Positions 36,308-44,315 of a stretch of DNA of 64,000 nt are shown here, piece by piece (the first letter of the stretch is position 1; the number at the start of each line of letters is the position of its first letter). Location of the stretch: assembly GCA_029266635.1 (NCBI GenBank), contig JAQSWM010000004.1, positions 1 through 64,000 of the forward strand, in the 5' to 3' direction. Position numbers and translations under genes: made by a program. The notes below the pieces were generated by a model, which saw only the letters and a program-made list of their open reading frames with translations, did not search any database and was not told where the DNA came from. This DNA is from Sphingobacteriaceae bacterium (GTDB taxonomy: Bacteria; Bacteroidota; Bacteroidia; Sphingobacteriales; Sphingobacteriaceae).

Positions 36308-36336
36308 ATTTGCGAAGTTTCAAAAACTTCGCAAAT
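36308..36336. repeat. Perfect palindromic hairpin after the TSUP gene
   Basis: ATTTGCGAAGTTT and AAACTTCGCAAAT are perfect 13-base arms with a three-base loop, 14 bases past the permease stop. There is no T-run, so it is not a classical terminator; it may be a repetitive palindrome or protect the 3' end of the transcript. Confidence 0.7.
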
Positions 36337-36363
36337 ATCCGGCAACAAGGGCTTCCTATTCTG

Positions 36364-36591
36364 CTATTCTGGTTTAAGAGTTCAGCGAAGCGCTCTTAAA
36401 TCAGCTATGAAAATCAGGACTCCGTCCGGCTTGTGTAACTAAAAGCTGTAACTTGAATCCACATGGCAACGAAGTACCTATTCTGGTTTTAAGAGTTCAG
36501 CGAAGCGCTCTTAAATCAGCCATAAAATCAGGACTCCGTCCGGCTTGTGTACCCAAAATCGTAACTTGTACCCACATGGCAACCAGGTACC
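36364..36591 (+). repeat. Tandem duplication of the left end including the transposase start
   Basis: Copy A (36364-36477) and copy B (36478-36591) are about 114 bases each and close to 85-90% identical. Each has the TTTAAGAG/CTCTTAAA hairpin (36373-36400; 36488-36515), the AGGACTCCGTCCGGCTTG block (36416-36433; 36530-36547) and a start codon with the first codons of the transposase: ATGGCAACGAAGTACC in copy A, ATGGCAACCAGGTACC in copy B. Only copy B runs into the full gene. Confidence 0.82.
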
Positions 36592-37127
36592 GCTTCAGCG
36601 ACAATAACAGCCCCCACTTTATAACCTTCGCCGTTGTAAACTGGATCGATGTGTTTAGCAGAGAATGCTACAAGGAAATTCTGCTGCAAAGCCTTAGGTT
36701 TTGTATCGACCAAAAAGGATTGGAGCTGCATGCCTGGGTGATAATGAGCAACCATGTCCATCTGATCGCTTCAGCAAAAGACGGCTTTAAGCTGCCGGAT
36801 ATAATCCGCGACTTGAAAAAATTCACCAGCAGGATGATTATTGATGCTATAGAATCAAACGTTCAGGAAAGCCGTAAAGAATGGATGATCTGGATGTTTA
36901 AACGTGCCGGATCAAGGAACGTGAATAATAAAACATATCAATTCTGGCAGCAGGATAACCATCCTATCGAATTGAGCACGAACGAAATGCTGGAGCAGCG
37001 CCTGGACTACCTTCACCAAAATCCGGTTAAAGCTGGAGTGGTTTGGGAAGCATGCCACTATAAATACAGCAGTGCGGTGGACTATTGCGAGGAGAGAGCC
37101 GGCTTGCTGCCGATTGTGTTAGTGTGA
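36576..37127 (+). CDS. REP-associated tyrosine transposase (RAYT, Y1_Tnp family)
   Basis: A 183-residue single-domain HUH nuclease related to IS200/IS605 transposases. The HUH motif is in WVIMSNHVHLIAS. The catalytic Tyr is most likely in the helix LDYLHQNPVKAGVV, a stretch characteristic of RAYTs. Such proteins nick and move REP hairpins on single-stranded DNA. The start is the ATG at 36576 in the second left-end copy; the longer upstream frame translates the repeat. No defects are visible, so it may be active. Confidence 0.88.
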   Translation: MATRYRFSDNNSPHFITFAVVNWIDVFSRECYKEILLQSLRFCIDQKGLELHAWVIMSNHVHLIASAKDGFKLPDIIRDLKKFTSRMIIDAIESNVQESRKEWMIWMFKRAGSRNVNNKTYQFWQQDNHPIELSTNEMLEQRLDYLHQNPVKAGVVWEACHYKYSSAVDYCEERAGLLPIVLV

Positions 37128-37129
37128 AC

Positions 37130-37190
37130 CAAGCCGGACAGAGTCCTCTGTTTTCAGAGAAGATTTAAGTCGCCCTTCGGAAGACTTAAA
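37130..37190 (-). repeat. Right inverted end of the RAYT element
   Basis: CAAGCCGGACAGAGTCCT followed by the hairpin TTTAAGTC/GACTTAAA, the inverted counterpart of the left-end copies. It begins three bases after the transposase stop codon. Confidence 0.78.
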
Positions 37191-37264
37191 CCAGAGGGGG
37201 GGCAAATCCCAGAGAGCGAAACAAAGATCGCCACTCGAAGAGCGAGAATTTAATGCTGCAGGTG

Positions 37265-37738
37265 CTAATTTACAATGCCACCGCCTTTTCTGTTATCGAA
37301 GAATATAATTAATGGTGACAATACTTCTGCTTTTGGAAAACTTTCGTTATCAAATGTCCAGATGTTGTTTTGATTATATCCTGACTGCATATTGTCAGGT
37401 GGAACAGTTCGAACATATATTATTGGCAGGAGAAGTGTTTTGTTTTCCAGTCCAAAGCCGGTTAAAGATTGTTTATCAAGGTTTTTAAACACATAAAGGA
37501 GATTGTTTTTTATTTGTTCGTTTCCAGCGCTTTGTCTTAACAGCACAATCTCTCCCTGATCGTTAGTTTTGATTAATACTGAATGTATGTACGTAGCCCG
37601 ATTATTTAGCGAATCTGTGTTTCTTGCAGCCAAATAGCGGTTGAAACTCTTATAAAACTTTTCGGGAACTTTGGTCTGGGCGTTCAGCGACAGCCAGAAA
37701 CAAGTTATCCAGATCAAGCAAGCAACTTTTTTAATCAT
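37265..37738 (-). CDS. Hypothetical secreted protein, related to its neighbour
   Basis: A 157-residue protein with a signal peptide (MIKKVACLIWITCFWLSLNAQ). The core VLIKTNDQGEIVLLRQSAGN has the strand-turn-strand form of a TonB C-terminal-like domain, and aligns in layout with the next gene upstream (VCFKVTADGNIDSIDFT). Both also share a following helix and a LLLP...I-I strand. I know of no function. It lies in the accessory region between the RAYT element and the methylase gene. Confidence 0.62.
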   Translation of the reverse strand: MIKKVACLIWITCFWLSLNAQTKVPEKFYKSFNRYLAARNTDSLNNRATYIHSVLIKTNDQGEIVLLRQSAGNEQIKNNLLYVFKNLDKQSLTGFGLENKTLLLPIIYVRTVPPDNMQSGYNQNNIWTFDNESFPKAEVLSPLIIFFDNRKGGGIVN

Positions 37739-37780
37739 TTTTTTTGCTGACCATTGGTATTAAATTAGTTGCAACGTTCA

Positions 37781-38347
37781 CTAGTACATAACAATTCTTT
37801 CCTCTATGATGGGGGGCAAAATAATACAGTCTAAAGCTGCATACGTTTTCTTTTCGAAGTTCAAGAGGTTACCAAACATGTCGAAGGAATCATCCATCTT
37901 TTTACTAAAAGGGTGTTGTGGAGCCGACCTTGCCTTTTCGCGTTTTTTATCGTTTGAAAATTCTGTTGAGGGTACTTGACAGCCTCCTGTAAAATGTATC
38001 GCGTAAGGGATTATAAAAACCTTATGAGGTAAAAGCATTTTTTCACTTGCATTAAAACTCCACTCTCCATTTGTTTTCAAAAGTGCTTTGCGCATTGCAT
38101 CTTTTATATAGTCAGGGGTATTGATCGTAAAATCAATGCTGTCTATATTCCCATCCGCTGTGACTTTAAAGCAAACCATAGTTGCGGTTTTTACGCACAA
38201 CTTATTGAACATTGAAGTGTCAGTTATGATTTTCGGGCCGAAATACTTGTATATCTCTTCAGGGTGTTTTAAAGTAAGCTGTTGGTTTCGTGTTTGGGCG
38301 TAAGTGATGTTAGCCAAAAGAAGAAATAAAAAAAATAACTTTTTCAT
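37781..38347 (-). CDS. Hypothetical secreted protein with a TonB-C-like core
   Basis: About 188 residues. The ATG at 38347 gives the signal peptide MKKLFFLFLLLANITYAQ; a longer frame to 38431 does not. The middle (MVCFKVTADGNIDSIDFTIN, then a helix DYIKDAMRKALLKT) resembles the small C-terminal domain of TonB-type proteins, followed by KVFIIPYAIHF. A Cys in TGGCQVPS and another near the end (LDCIILP) could pair in the periplasm. It looks like a divergent paralogue of the gene at 37265, 42 bases downstream on the same strand. Confidence 0.62.
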   Translation of the reverse strand: MKKLFFLFLLLANITYAQTRNQQLTLKHPEEIYKYFGPKIITDTSMFNKLCVKTATMVCFKVTADGNIDSIDFTINTPDYIKDAMRKALLKTNGEWSFNASEKMLLPHKVFIIPYAIHFTGGCQVPSTEFSNDKKREKARSAPQHPFSKKMDDSFDMFGNLLNFEKKTYAALDCIILPPIIEERIVMY

Positions 38348-38469
38348 ATCGTTACGGGGTGCAATATGTCCCTTTGTCTTTATCTGTCGAATACTGTTCT
38401 TTTTGAGCAATAATATCTGCAGTCGTGACATTATAGTGTGTGCTTAAATCATTCCAATATCTTCCGCCC

Positions 38470-38530
38470 TGTTTCGTGTCCTCACGAAACAGTTTAACGG
38501 CTTAATGTGGTTCGTGGTGACACGAACCAC
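38470..38530. repeat. Two adjacent palindromes in the 270-base gap before the methylase end
   Basis: TGTTTCGTG-TCCT-CACGAAACA (38470-38491) and GTGGTTCGTG-GTGA-CACGAACCAC (38507-38530) are two near-perfect hairpins 15 bases apart that share the core TTCGTG/CACGAA. No T-run follows. They look like a repetitive palindrome pair. The rest of the gap (38348-38617) shows no gene. Confidence 0.72.
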
Positions 38531-38617
38531 GGCGTTGGGAATGTTGCAGGAGTATTATGGATTAACATTATCGAATGAGTTTGATATCAAACGGTAATTC
38601 TTTCCAGCATTCTCCTG

Positions 38618-40870
38618 CTAATAAAAGAGAGTTGTTTGCCCCTCTCTCTTAAGCCGCCAACTATCTTGGTCAACTCGCTCGGCAATATCTTCGAGTACAT
38701 TTAAGATGGTTTGGTTTTCAGGCGTTGTTCCATTTTTTAGAAGTGGCAGAATGGCAAGTACAATTTCGTCAAAATGCGGGCTCTTACCTTCTCTATCCAT
38801 TCTCCTTAAATAGCTTATTAAATAGTATTTTATACGCAGTCTGACATCTATATGTGTGACGAACTTTGTGTCTTTTCTGATTGAAAATTGCTCAGTAGTT
38901 TCATCATAATCAAATTTGTCAAGTAGGATGGGCGTCAAGTCAGAATATTCCTTTTTTAGTAGGTCTAGGAAGCCCAGCTCTAATCCTTTGATGATTAACT
39001 CGTCGTTGATCTGCTCTAAGGTTGCTCCATTGTACTTTGCGATTATACCCTCAATTGTTTGCATAACGATTTCTGCAACGTCCATACCCAAATTAGCCTT
39101 CATAATTGCTCTTGGATTTCGAACCTTACGGAAATTTATGATCAACTGTCCGGACAGGACCGTAAAAGGATTTTGCCTTTTCTTGAAACTTGTTTGCCCG
39201 TTTTTTTGGGCAACTGCTCCTGCGTATTCGAAACCACAGCTTTCTGCTGTGTCGATTATCAGGTGCCAAAATTCAGGGTCTTTATGTGCAAAAACAAATG
39301 AGAGCCATCGGTCAAACTTCAATACGCGATACATTTCTTTGATGCTCTTTGCCATCAATTCATTGTATTCATCTTTGGACTTGTGATGCTCTCCACCTTC
39401 AATTGCTTCATCCTTAAAGTCTTGCTCGCTGACCTCTAAATCAAGCCATGCGTTCCACATTGAGGATAGATCTAAATAGGGAATTTTCTTGCCATATGGT
39501 GGGTCAGTGTAAATATAGTCAACTGTTTCTTTGGGAATAAACCCAAGGTTTGTAGCGGTTCCTTTTACTATTTGAGCATTCGAGATAGTTTGTTCGTTGA
39601 CGAAATATTCCATCTCTTTTTTTGCCTGGCTTACTTTTCTATATCGCGAATCGAAATATTTCCATGTCTCAAGCTCTATTGGTTCCTTCGCTAAACGATA
39701 CCGATAGTATTGGAACACGCTTGCATTGCCGCGTCCTTCGCTGCGGTCGGAAGATTGGTGATAGGTGAGGTTGAGCTTTGTTATGAGCCCTGAAAACATC
39801 AGTAACAAAGTGTTACGGACGTTTTCATTTTGCTGCTTTAATATTATTGATTTCAGCAAAGCAAGGTGAGCTGCCTGCTTATCACTGAACAACTGATCAA
39901 CCGTATCCACGTCTGAACCTTTAGGCAGTGTAAGTTTTTTCGGGCCAGGGTATTTTTCTAATGCTTTTTGAATTTCATCTTCTGTCTTCGGCTCTTTCGC
40001 TAGATACTCTTTTTTAACTTCATTAAACGCCTTTGTAAGATCAGATTGTCTAATCGGAGCGATTAAGGATTGAACCAAAAAAACTGCCATGGGGTTTAGG
40101 TCAATGTTTATGGCTCTTCTGTTATTCATTAGAGCTTCGACTGCGGTTACTCCACTTCCGCCAAATGGGTCAAGGACTAAGTCTCCGGGCTTGCTAAAGT
40201 TCTTGATATAATCGGCAACAACATTCCAGGTCTGCTTGGTAAAATAGCCGTGAACACCAAAGTGGCGCTTCGCAGATTGCTTTTTAACTGCTATCTCTTC
40301 CAAGAGCGGCCGGTTATTGTAATCAAATCCAGTTTTATAGGCTGCTTTAGACTCGTAAACAAAGTTTTTCCCAACCTGGAAACTTGTTGGTGCGAGTAGC
40401 AACCTTAGATCTTTCCAGTGAGCGTCGATATTTTCCAATTCGAAAAATAGAATTGGCTTATCTGTATCTCCTGTTCTGTATACGGAAAACTCTAATCCGT
40501 TGCACAGAGTGAAGTAGTTACTCCTTATTTCAGGGTGGCTTGCGTAACTGTAAACTTGTTCAACATTATCGTCGTTAACAATCTTTTGATTAGGTGCTTT
40601 CGCATCGAGAACCCAAGCGAAATTATTTTCAACTTTTAAGGAGTAATCTGGAACGAGATTTACAGGTCTTTTTTTACTGCCAATTTTTAGAAAGGGATGC
40701 TGTAATGTCTTACTGCGGACGATATTTTCTTGTCTGTAGCCAAGCTCTTTAATGATTGGTAAAATTATTACTTCTCTTACACTATCCTCTTTGAAATCAG
40801 CGTCATTCGCAATTGCTTTGAAGTCTAGTTGTCCAAATAGCTTTTGTCTGGTGGTTTTTTCAGTCATCAA
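38618..40870 (-). CDS. Nuclease-methylase fusion: PD-(D/E)xK-like N-terminus and DNA methyltransferase
   Basis: A 750-residue protein. Residues about 25-165 resemble the N-terminal nuclease domain of type I restriction R subunits, with the PD-(D/E)xK core at Pro74-Asp75 ... Asp89-Ala-Lys91 (VPDYSLK, LDAKAP). Residues about 205-600 are an amino-methyltransferase: SAM motif I DPFGGSG (234-240) and catalytic motif IV DPPYG (456-460). The roughly 215 residues between them could hold target recognition. The C-terminal 150 residues are helical and unassigned. One chain with both activities would be a type IIG-like restriction-modification enzyme; alternatively the N-terminus only binds DNA. No separate R, S or M gene is nearby. 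It lies in the accessory region. Confidence 0.78.
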   Translation of the reverse strand: MMTEKTTRQKLFGQLDFKAIANDADFKEDSVREVIILPIIKELGYRQENIVRSKTLQHPFLKIGSKKRPVNLVPDYSLKVENNFAWVLDAKAPNQKIVNDDNVEQVYSYASHPEIRSNYFTLCNGLEFSVYRTGDTDKPILFFELENIDAHWKDLRLLLAPTSFQVGKNFVYESKAAYKTGFDYNNRPLLEEIAVKKQSAKRHFGVHGYFTKQTWNVVADYIKNFSKPGDLVLDPFGGSGVTAVEALMNNRRAINIDLNPMAVFLVQSLIAPIRQSDLTKAFNEVKKEYLAKEPKTEDEIQKALEKYPGPKKLTLPKGSDVDTVDQLFSDKQAAHLALLKSIILKQQNENVRNTLLLMFSGLITKLNLTYHQSSDRSEGRGNASVFQYYRYRLAKEPIELETWKYFDSRYRKVSQAKKEMEYFVNEQTISNAQIVKGTATNLGFIPKETVDYIYTDPPYGKKIPYLDLSSMWNAWLDLEVSEQDFKDEAIEGGEHHKSKDEYNELMAKSIKEMYRVLKFDRWLSFVFAHKDPEFWHLIIDTAESCGFEYAGAVAQKNGQTSFKKRQNPFTVLSGQLIINFRKVRNPRAIMKANLGMDVAEIVMQTIEGIIAKYNGATLEQINDELIIKGLELGFLDLLKKEYSDLTPILLDKFDYDETTEQFSIRKDTKFVTHIDVRLRIKYYLISYLRRMDREGKSPHFDEIVLAILPLLKNGTTPENQTILNVLEDIAERVDQDSWRLKREGQTTLFY

Positions 40871-41007
40871 TATTAGGATGTCGGTCTATCTCTGTTTGGA
40901 GGGCGTTGCCGGTTGCTAAATATCTATATTTTTCTTTGATTCAGGCAGATGTTTTTGCCCATCAAAACACCTTCCTGCCTTCATCTGTCTATATCTAAAA
41001 CACTCCT

Positions 41008-41289
41008 ATGAACGGCTTCAAAACTCACTTTCTACAGAACGGGCATCGCACCGATGTTTCCATCACACCGCTTGACAACGACTGCTTTGGCGTAGAGCTT
41101 GAGCGCACCGGCATGGACGAGGAACGCGACCCCACCAATGAAACCCATGCAGCCATGCGCAGCCCCGACATGGTTGTGCAGCATACCAAAAACGGGCACT
41201 GGCTGATCCTGGACCAGGGAACGTTTGAGCTAAATGACGGAGATTTACAGAATCTCGGCAGAGCGATTGAAGAGAATACGCTCACGTAG
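41008..41289 (+). CDS. Small hypothetical protein
   Basis: A 93-residue soluble protein without signal or transmembrane segment (FLQNGHRTDVSITPLDNDCF, GHWLILDQGTFELNDGDLQNL). The mix of strands and a last helix suggests a compact fold. Codon use is like the neighbouring genes. I do not recognise the family. Its stop lies about 40 bases before the start of the M28 peptidase gene on the same strand, so they may share a transcript. Confidence 0.58.
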   Translation: MNGFKTHFLQNGHRTDVSITPLDNDCFGVELERTGMDEERDPTNETHAAMRSPDMVVQHTKNGHWLILDQGTFELNDGDLQNLGRAIEENTLT

Positions 41290-41331
41290 CTTTTGATTTT
41301 TTACTATTTTGCCGGTTCTCAAAAACCAGGT

Positions 41332-42903
41332 ATGAAACTAAAACTCCATTATCGGCTTTCCTTTTCGTTAGCTGTTCTTTGTGCGGTCGGCGTATCGCAA
41401 AATTCTGTTGCTCAGTCTGCAGATCCGGTTATTCAAAATATTGTTCAGGAAGGTAATGCTCACTCGCAGCTTGAGCCGCTTGCACACGAGCTTCTGGATG
41501 TGATCGGTCCGCGGCTGGTTGGCACGCCTCAAATGCAGCTTGCAAATGAATGGGCGGTTTCTAAGTACCAAAGCTGGGGAATACCGGTACGGAACGAGAA
41601 ATGGGGAGAATGGCGTGGATGGGAGCGTGGCATTTCGCACATTGACATGCTTTCGCCCCGGATACGCTCGATGGAGGGAACGCAGCTCGCCTGGAGCCCG
41701 GCAACAGGAGCCAAAGGCGTAACAGCAGGTTTGGTAATCCTGCCTGATCTTGCCGACTCAATAGCTTACCAGAACTGGCTTCCAAACATCAAAGGGAAGT
41801 TTGTGATGATTTCCATGAACCAGCCTACCGGCAGGCCAGATTACAACTGGGAAGAGTTCGGCACAAAGGAATCAATTGAAAGGATGAAAAAGGATCGTGC
41901 TGCACAAAGCGATAACTGGGCGAAGCGGATTAAAAAGACGGGTTATTCAACACGCACCCTGCCACCGGTGCTCGAAAAAGCCGGAGCGGCAGGCGTAATC
42001 ACCTGCAACTGGTCGGCGGGCTTCGGCGTGGATAAGATTTTTGGCGCTTACACGAAGAAAATTCCTACAGTCGACATCGCTCTGGAAGATTATGGTCTGC
42101 TTTATCGCTTAACAGAATCGGGGCACAACCCCATCATCAAAATCCAGACAGAATCAAAAGACCGCGGCATGGTCCCGGTTTTCAATACGCTGGCAGAAAT
42201 AAAAGGCACTGAGAAGCCAAACGAATACGTAATGCTTTCGGCGCATTTCGATTCGTGGGACGGGGCTACCGGCGCAACCGACAATGGCACCGGCACAATC
42301 ACCATGATGGAAGCCATGCGGCTGTTGAAGAAGTTCTATCCGAACCCAAAGCGCACCATCCTGGTTGGACATTGGGGAAGCGAGGAGCAGGGGTTGAACG
42401 GCTCGCGTGCTTTCGTGGAAGACCATCCGGAAATTGTGAATAACATTCAGGCTCTTTTTAATCAGGATAATGGTACCGGAAGGGTTACAAGCCTCTCGGG
42501 ACAGGGATTTTTAAACTCGTACGATTACCTGGGAAGATGGCTGCAGAAAGTTCCGGCAGAGATAAAAGATCAAATCGTTACTACTTTCCCCGGCACGCCA
42601 AGCACCGGCGGTTCTGACTATGCGTCTTTTGTGGCAGCGGGCGTGCCTGCATTTTCACTAAGCTCATTAAGCTGGAGCTATGGCACCTACACCTGGCATA
42701 CTAACCGCGACACGTACGACAAGATCGTTTTTGATGATGTGCGCAACAACGCAATCTTAGCTGCTATCATGGTGTATATGGCCTGCGAGGATCCGGTAAG
42801 GACTTCAAGAGAAAAGAGCGTTCTTCCATTCAGTCGCTGGACCGGCAAGCCCGGCGAGTGGCCAGTGCCGGTGAAGGCTACAAGGAAGGGTGGAGTTAAT
42901 TAA
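41332..42903 (+). CDS. Secreted M28-family zinc peptidase
   Basis: Exported aminopeptidase or dipeptidase with two zinc ions. Signal peptide near residues 1-28 (LSFSLAVLCAVGVSQNSVAQ). Zinc ligands follow the M28 pattern: His and Asp in LSAHFDSWDGATGATDNGTG, Glu-Glu in HWGSEEQGLNGSRAF, Asp in LFNQDNGTG and the late His in YTWHTNRDTYDK. A protease-associated (PA) insert lies at about 130-260. I chose the ATG at 41332. Length 523. Likely breaks down peptides in the periplasm or outside. Confidence 0.9.
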   Translation: MKLKLHYRLSFSLAVLCAVGVSQNSVAQSADPVIQNIVQEGNAHSQLEPLAHELLDVIGPRLVGTPQMQLANEWAVSKYQSWGIPVRNEKWGEWRGWERGISHIDMLSPRIRSMEGTQLAWSPATGAKGVTAGLVILPDLADSIAYQNWLPNIKGKFVMISMNQPTGRPDYNWEEFGTKESIERMKKDRAAQSDNWAKRIKKTGYSTRTLPPVLEKAGAAGVITCNWSAGFGVDKIFGAYTKKIPTVDIALEDYGLLYRLTESGHNPIIKIQTESKDRGMVPVFNTLAEIKGTEKPNEYVMLSAHFDSWDGATGATDNGTGTITMMEAMRLLKKFYPNPKRTILVGHWGSEEQGLNGSRAFVEDHPEIVNNIQALFNQDNGTGRVTSLSGQGFLNSYDYLGRWLQKVPAEIKDQIVTTFPGTPSTGGSDYASFVAAGVPAFSLSSLSWSYGTYTWHTNRDTYDKIVFDDVRNNAILAAIMVYMACEDPVRTSREKSVLPFSRWTGKPGEWPVPVKATRKGGVN

Positions 42904-42914
42904 TAAGATATTTA

Positions 42915-42946
42915 AGTCATCCGATGAATCAAGTCATCGGATGACT
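42915..42946. repeat. Palindromic repeat after the M28 gene
   Basis: AGTCATCCGATGA and TCATCGGATGACT are perfect 13-base arms with a six-base loop, 12 bases after the peptidase stop. A related sequence occurs at 49806-49838. No T-run; may act as a weak terminator or repetitive palindrome. Confidence 0.65.
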
Positions 42947-43038
42947 ATTAAAAACGCAGCACCTTTGCGTCTCCGCGTGAAAGATCATGGTCACTAGCAA
43001 GGCTGAAACTTTAGCGTTTCTCTGCGCCTTGCGGGAAG

Positions 43039-44184
43039 TCACACCTTCATCAACTTCTCAGCCGCCCTTTCCAGTGTCTCCTGCTTCTTAGCAAAACAGA
43101 GCCGAAGAATCCCAAAATCATTACCTCGTGTATAAAAAGCAGATGTGGGAATTGCCGCAACGCCAAACTCGGTGATCAGCCGCCTGGCGAAATCTTCATC
43201 CTTTTCATCAGAGATCCGGTTATAAGAAACCAGTTGAAAGTAGGAGCCATGGCATGGCAGCAGCCCGAATCGTGTTTCCTTCATCAGCCCGGCAAAGAAG
43301 TCCCGTTTTTGCTGGAAGAAAGCTGGCAAACTCTCGTATGTGCTTTTGTCTGCGAGATACTCCGCAGCGGCGTACTGCATCGGTGTGTTCACGCTGAAAA
43401 CTAAAAACTGATGCACCTTCTGAAACTCGGCCATTAATTTTGCTGGAGCAAGACAGTACCCTAACTTCCAACCTGTTGTGTGGAATAGTTTTCCAAATGA
43501 CGCCACAATAAAACTGCGCTCCCGAAGCTCGGGCACGGCAGCCACACCCAGATGTTTTTTACCATCGTAGATCAAATGCTCATACACTTCATCGCTTAAA
43601 ATAAGAATATCAGTGCCTGCCGTAATGCTGATCAACTGCTTCATATCTTCCTCGCCTAAGACCGTTGCGGAAGGGTTTTGCGGCGAATTGATGATGATCA
43701 TTTTTGTACGGGCGGTAACCAGCTTCTTTACCATTGCCCAATCTATTTTATAGTCGGGCGGGCTCAACACGAAGGGCTTCACCAATCCGCCGAGCAGCTT
43801 GATGGTAGGAGAGTAGCAGTCGTAAGCCGGCTCGAAAATAATCACCTCATCGCTGGGTTGTATGATCGCGGTTAGCGCAGTAAAAATCGCCTGCGTTCCT
43901 CCCGCAGTTACAGTTACCTCTGTTTCAGGATGGTACTCAGATCCGTGTATTTCATTGACTTTCTCCGCAATCCTTTCCCGTAAAAGCATCAGCCCCTGCA
44001 TGGGCGCATACTGGTTATGCCCGCGTTTCATCGCATCGGTAACCAAATCAATCAATTCAGGCGGACAATCATAGTCAGGAAATCCCTGCGAAAGGTTTAT
44101 CGCCCCGGCTTCATTAGCCAGTTTAGACATCACGCTGAAAATAGAAGAGCCAACCTTCGGGAGCTTGGACTGGATGGATAGCAT
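43039..44184 (-). CDS. PLP-dependent aminotransferase (methionine/kynurenine type)
   Basis: Class I/II aminotransferase close to YbdL methionine aminotransferase and kynurenine-oxoglutarate transaminases. The opening INLSQGFPDYDCPPELIDLV, NSPQNPSATVL, and the PLP lysine in VASFGKLFHTTGWKLGY are typical. Length 381 from the ATG at 44184; an upstream frame to 44244 lacks similarity. It is divergent from the TrpXYZ-type ABC transporter at 44.3 kb, which fits handling of aromatic or sulfur amino acids, though this is inference. Confidence 0.88.
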   Translation of the reverse strand: MLSIQSKLPKVGSSIFSVMSKLANEAGAINLSQGFPDYDCPPELIDLVTDAMKRGHNQYAPMQGLMLLRERIAEKVNEIHGSEYHPETEVTVTAGGTQAIFTALTAIIQPSDEVIIFEPAYDCYSPTIKLLGGLVKPFVLSPPDYKIDWAMVKKLVTARTKMIIINSPQNPSATVLGEEDMKQLISITAGTDILILSDEVYEHLIYDGKKHLGVAAVPELRERSFIVASFGKLFHTTGWKLGYCLAPAKLMAEFQKVHQFLVFSVNTPMQYAAAEYLADKSTYESLPAFFQQKRDFFAGLMKETRFGLLPCHGSYFQLVSYNRISDEKDEDFARRLITEFGVAAIPTSAFYTRGNDFGILRLCFAKKQETLERAAEKLMKV

Positions 44185-44315
44185 TGGACGAAAGTAATTT
44201 ATGGCGAATGAACTAACAAGCGCATTCTTGTAACAGTTCAACAATATTTAGCGTCACGCTGTCGCGTCAGTGCCTTTCAAAAAAATACTTAATTTCAGGC
44301 CGTAATCATCAGCTA

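Larger units (their letters stand above)
36364..37193 (+). mobile_element. REP-type element: transposase between inverted hairpin ends
   Basis: The transposase gene is flanked by matching sequences in opposite orientation. On the left (two copies) a hairpin TTTAAGAG...CTCTTAAA is followed by AGGACTCCGTCCGGCTTG. On the right CAAGCCGGACAGAGTCCT (37130-37147) matches its reverse complement at 17 of 18 positions and is followed by the hairpin TTTAAGTC...GACTTAAA (37164-37190). This agrees with REP/RAYT units, in which a tyrosine transposase of the IS200/IS605 superfamily lies between inverted REP hairpins. Boundaries are set from the repeat similarity and are approximate. Confidence 0.78.

Noticed and set aside
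36453-36575. Longer N-terminus for the RAYT transposase
   Set aside because: The 41 extra codons translate the REP left-end repeat; the family starts at the ATG at 36576.
37130-37260. Possible CRISPR-like repeats next to the methylase region
   Set aside because: The repeats are inverted hairpin ends of the RAYT element, with no regular spacer array.
38618-40870. Reading the methylase gene as part of a BREX, DISARM or type I system
   Set aside because: No neighbouring PglZ, BrxC, helicase, HsdS or HsdR genes are present within the window.
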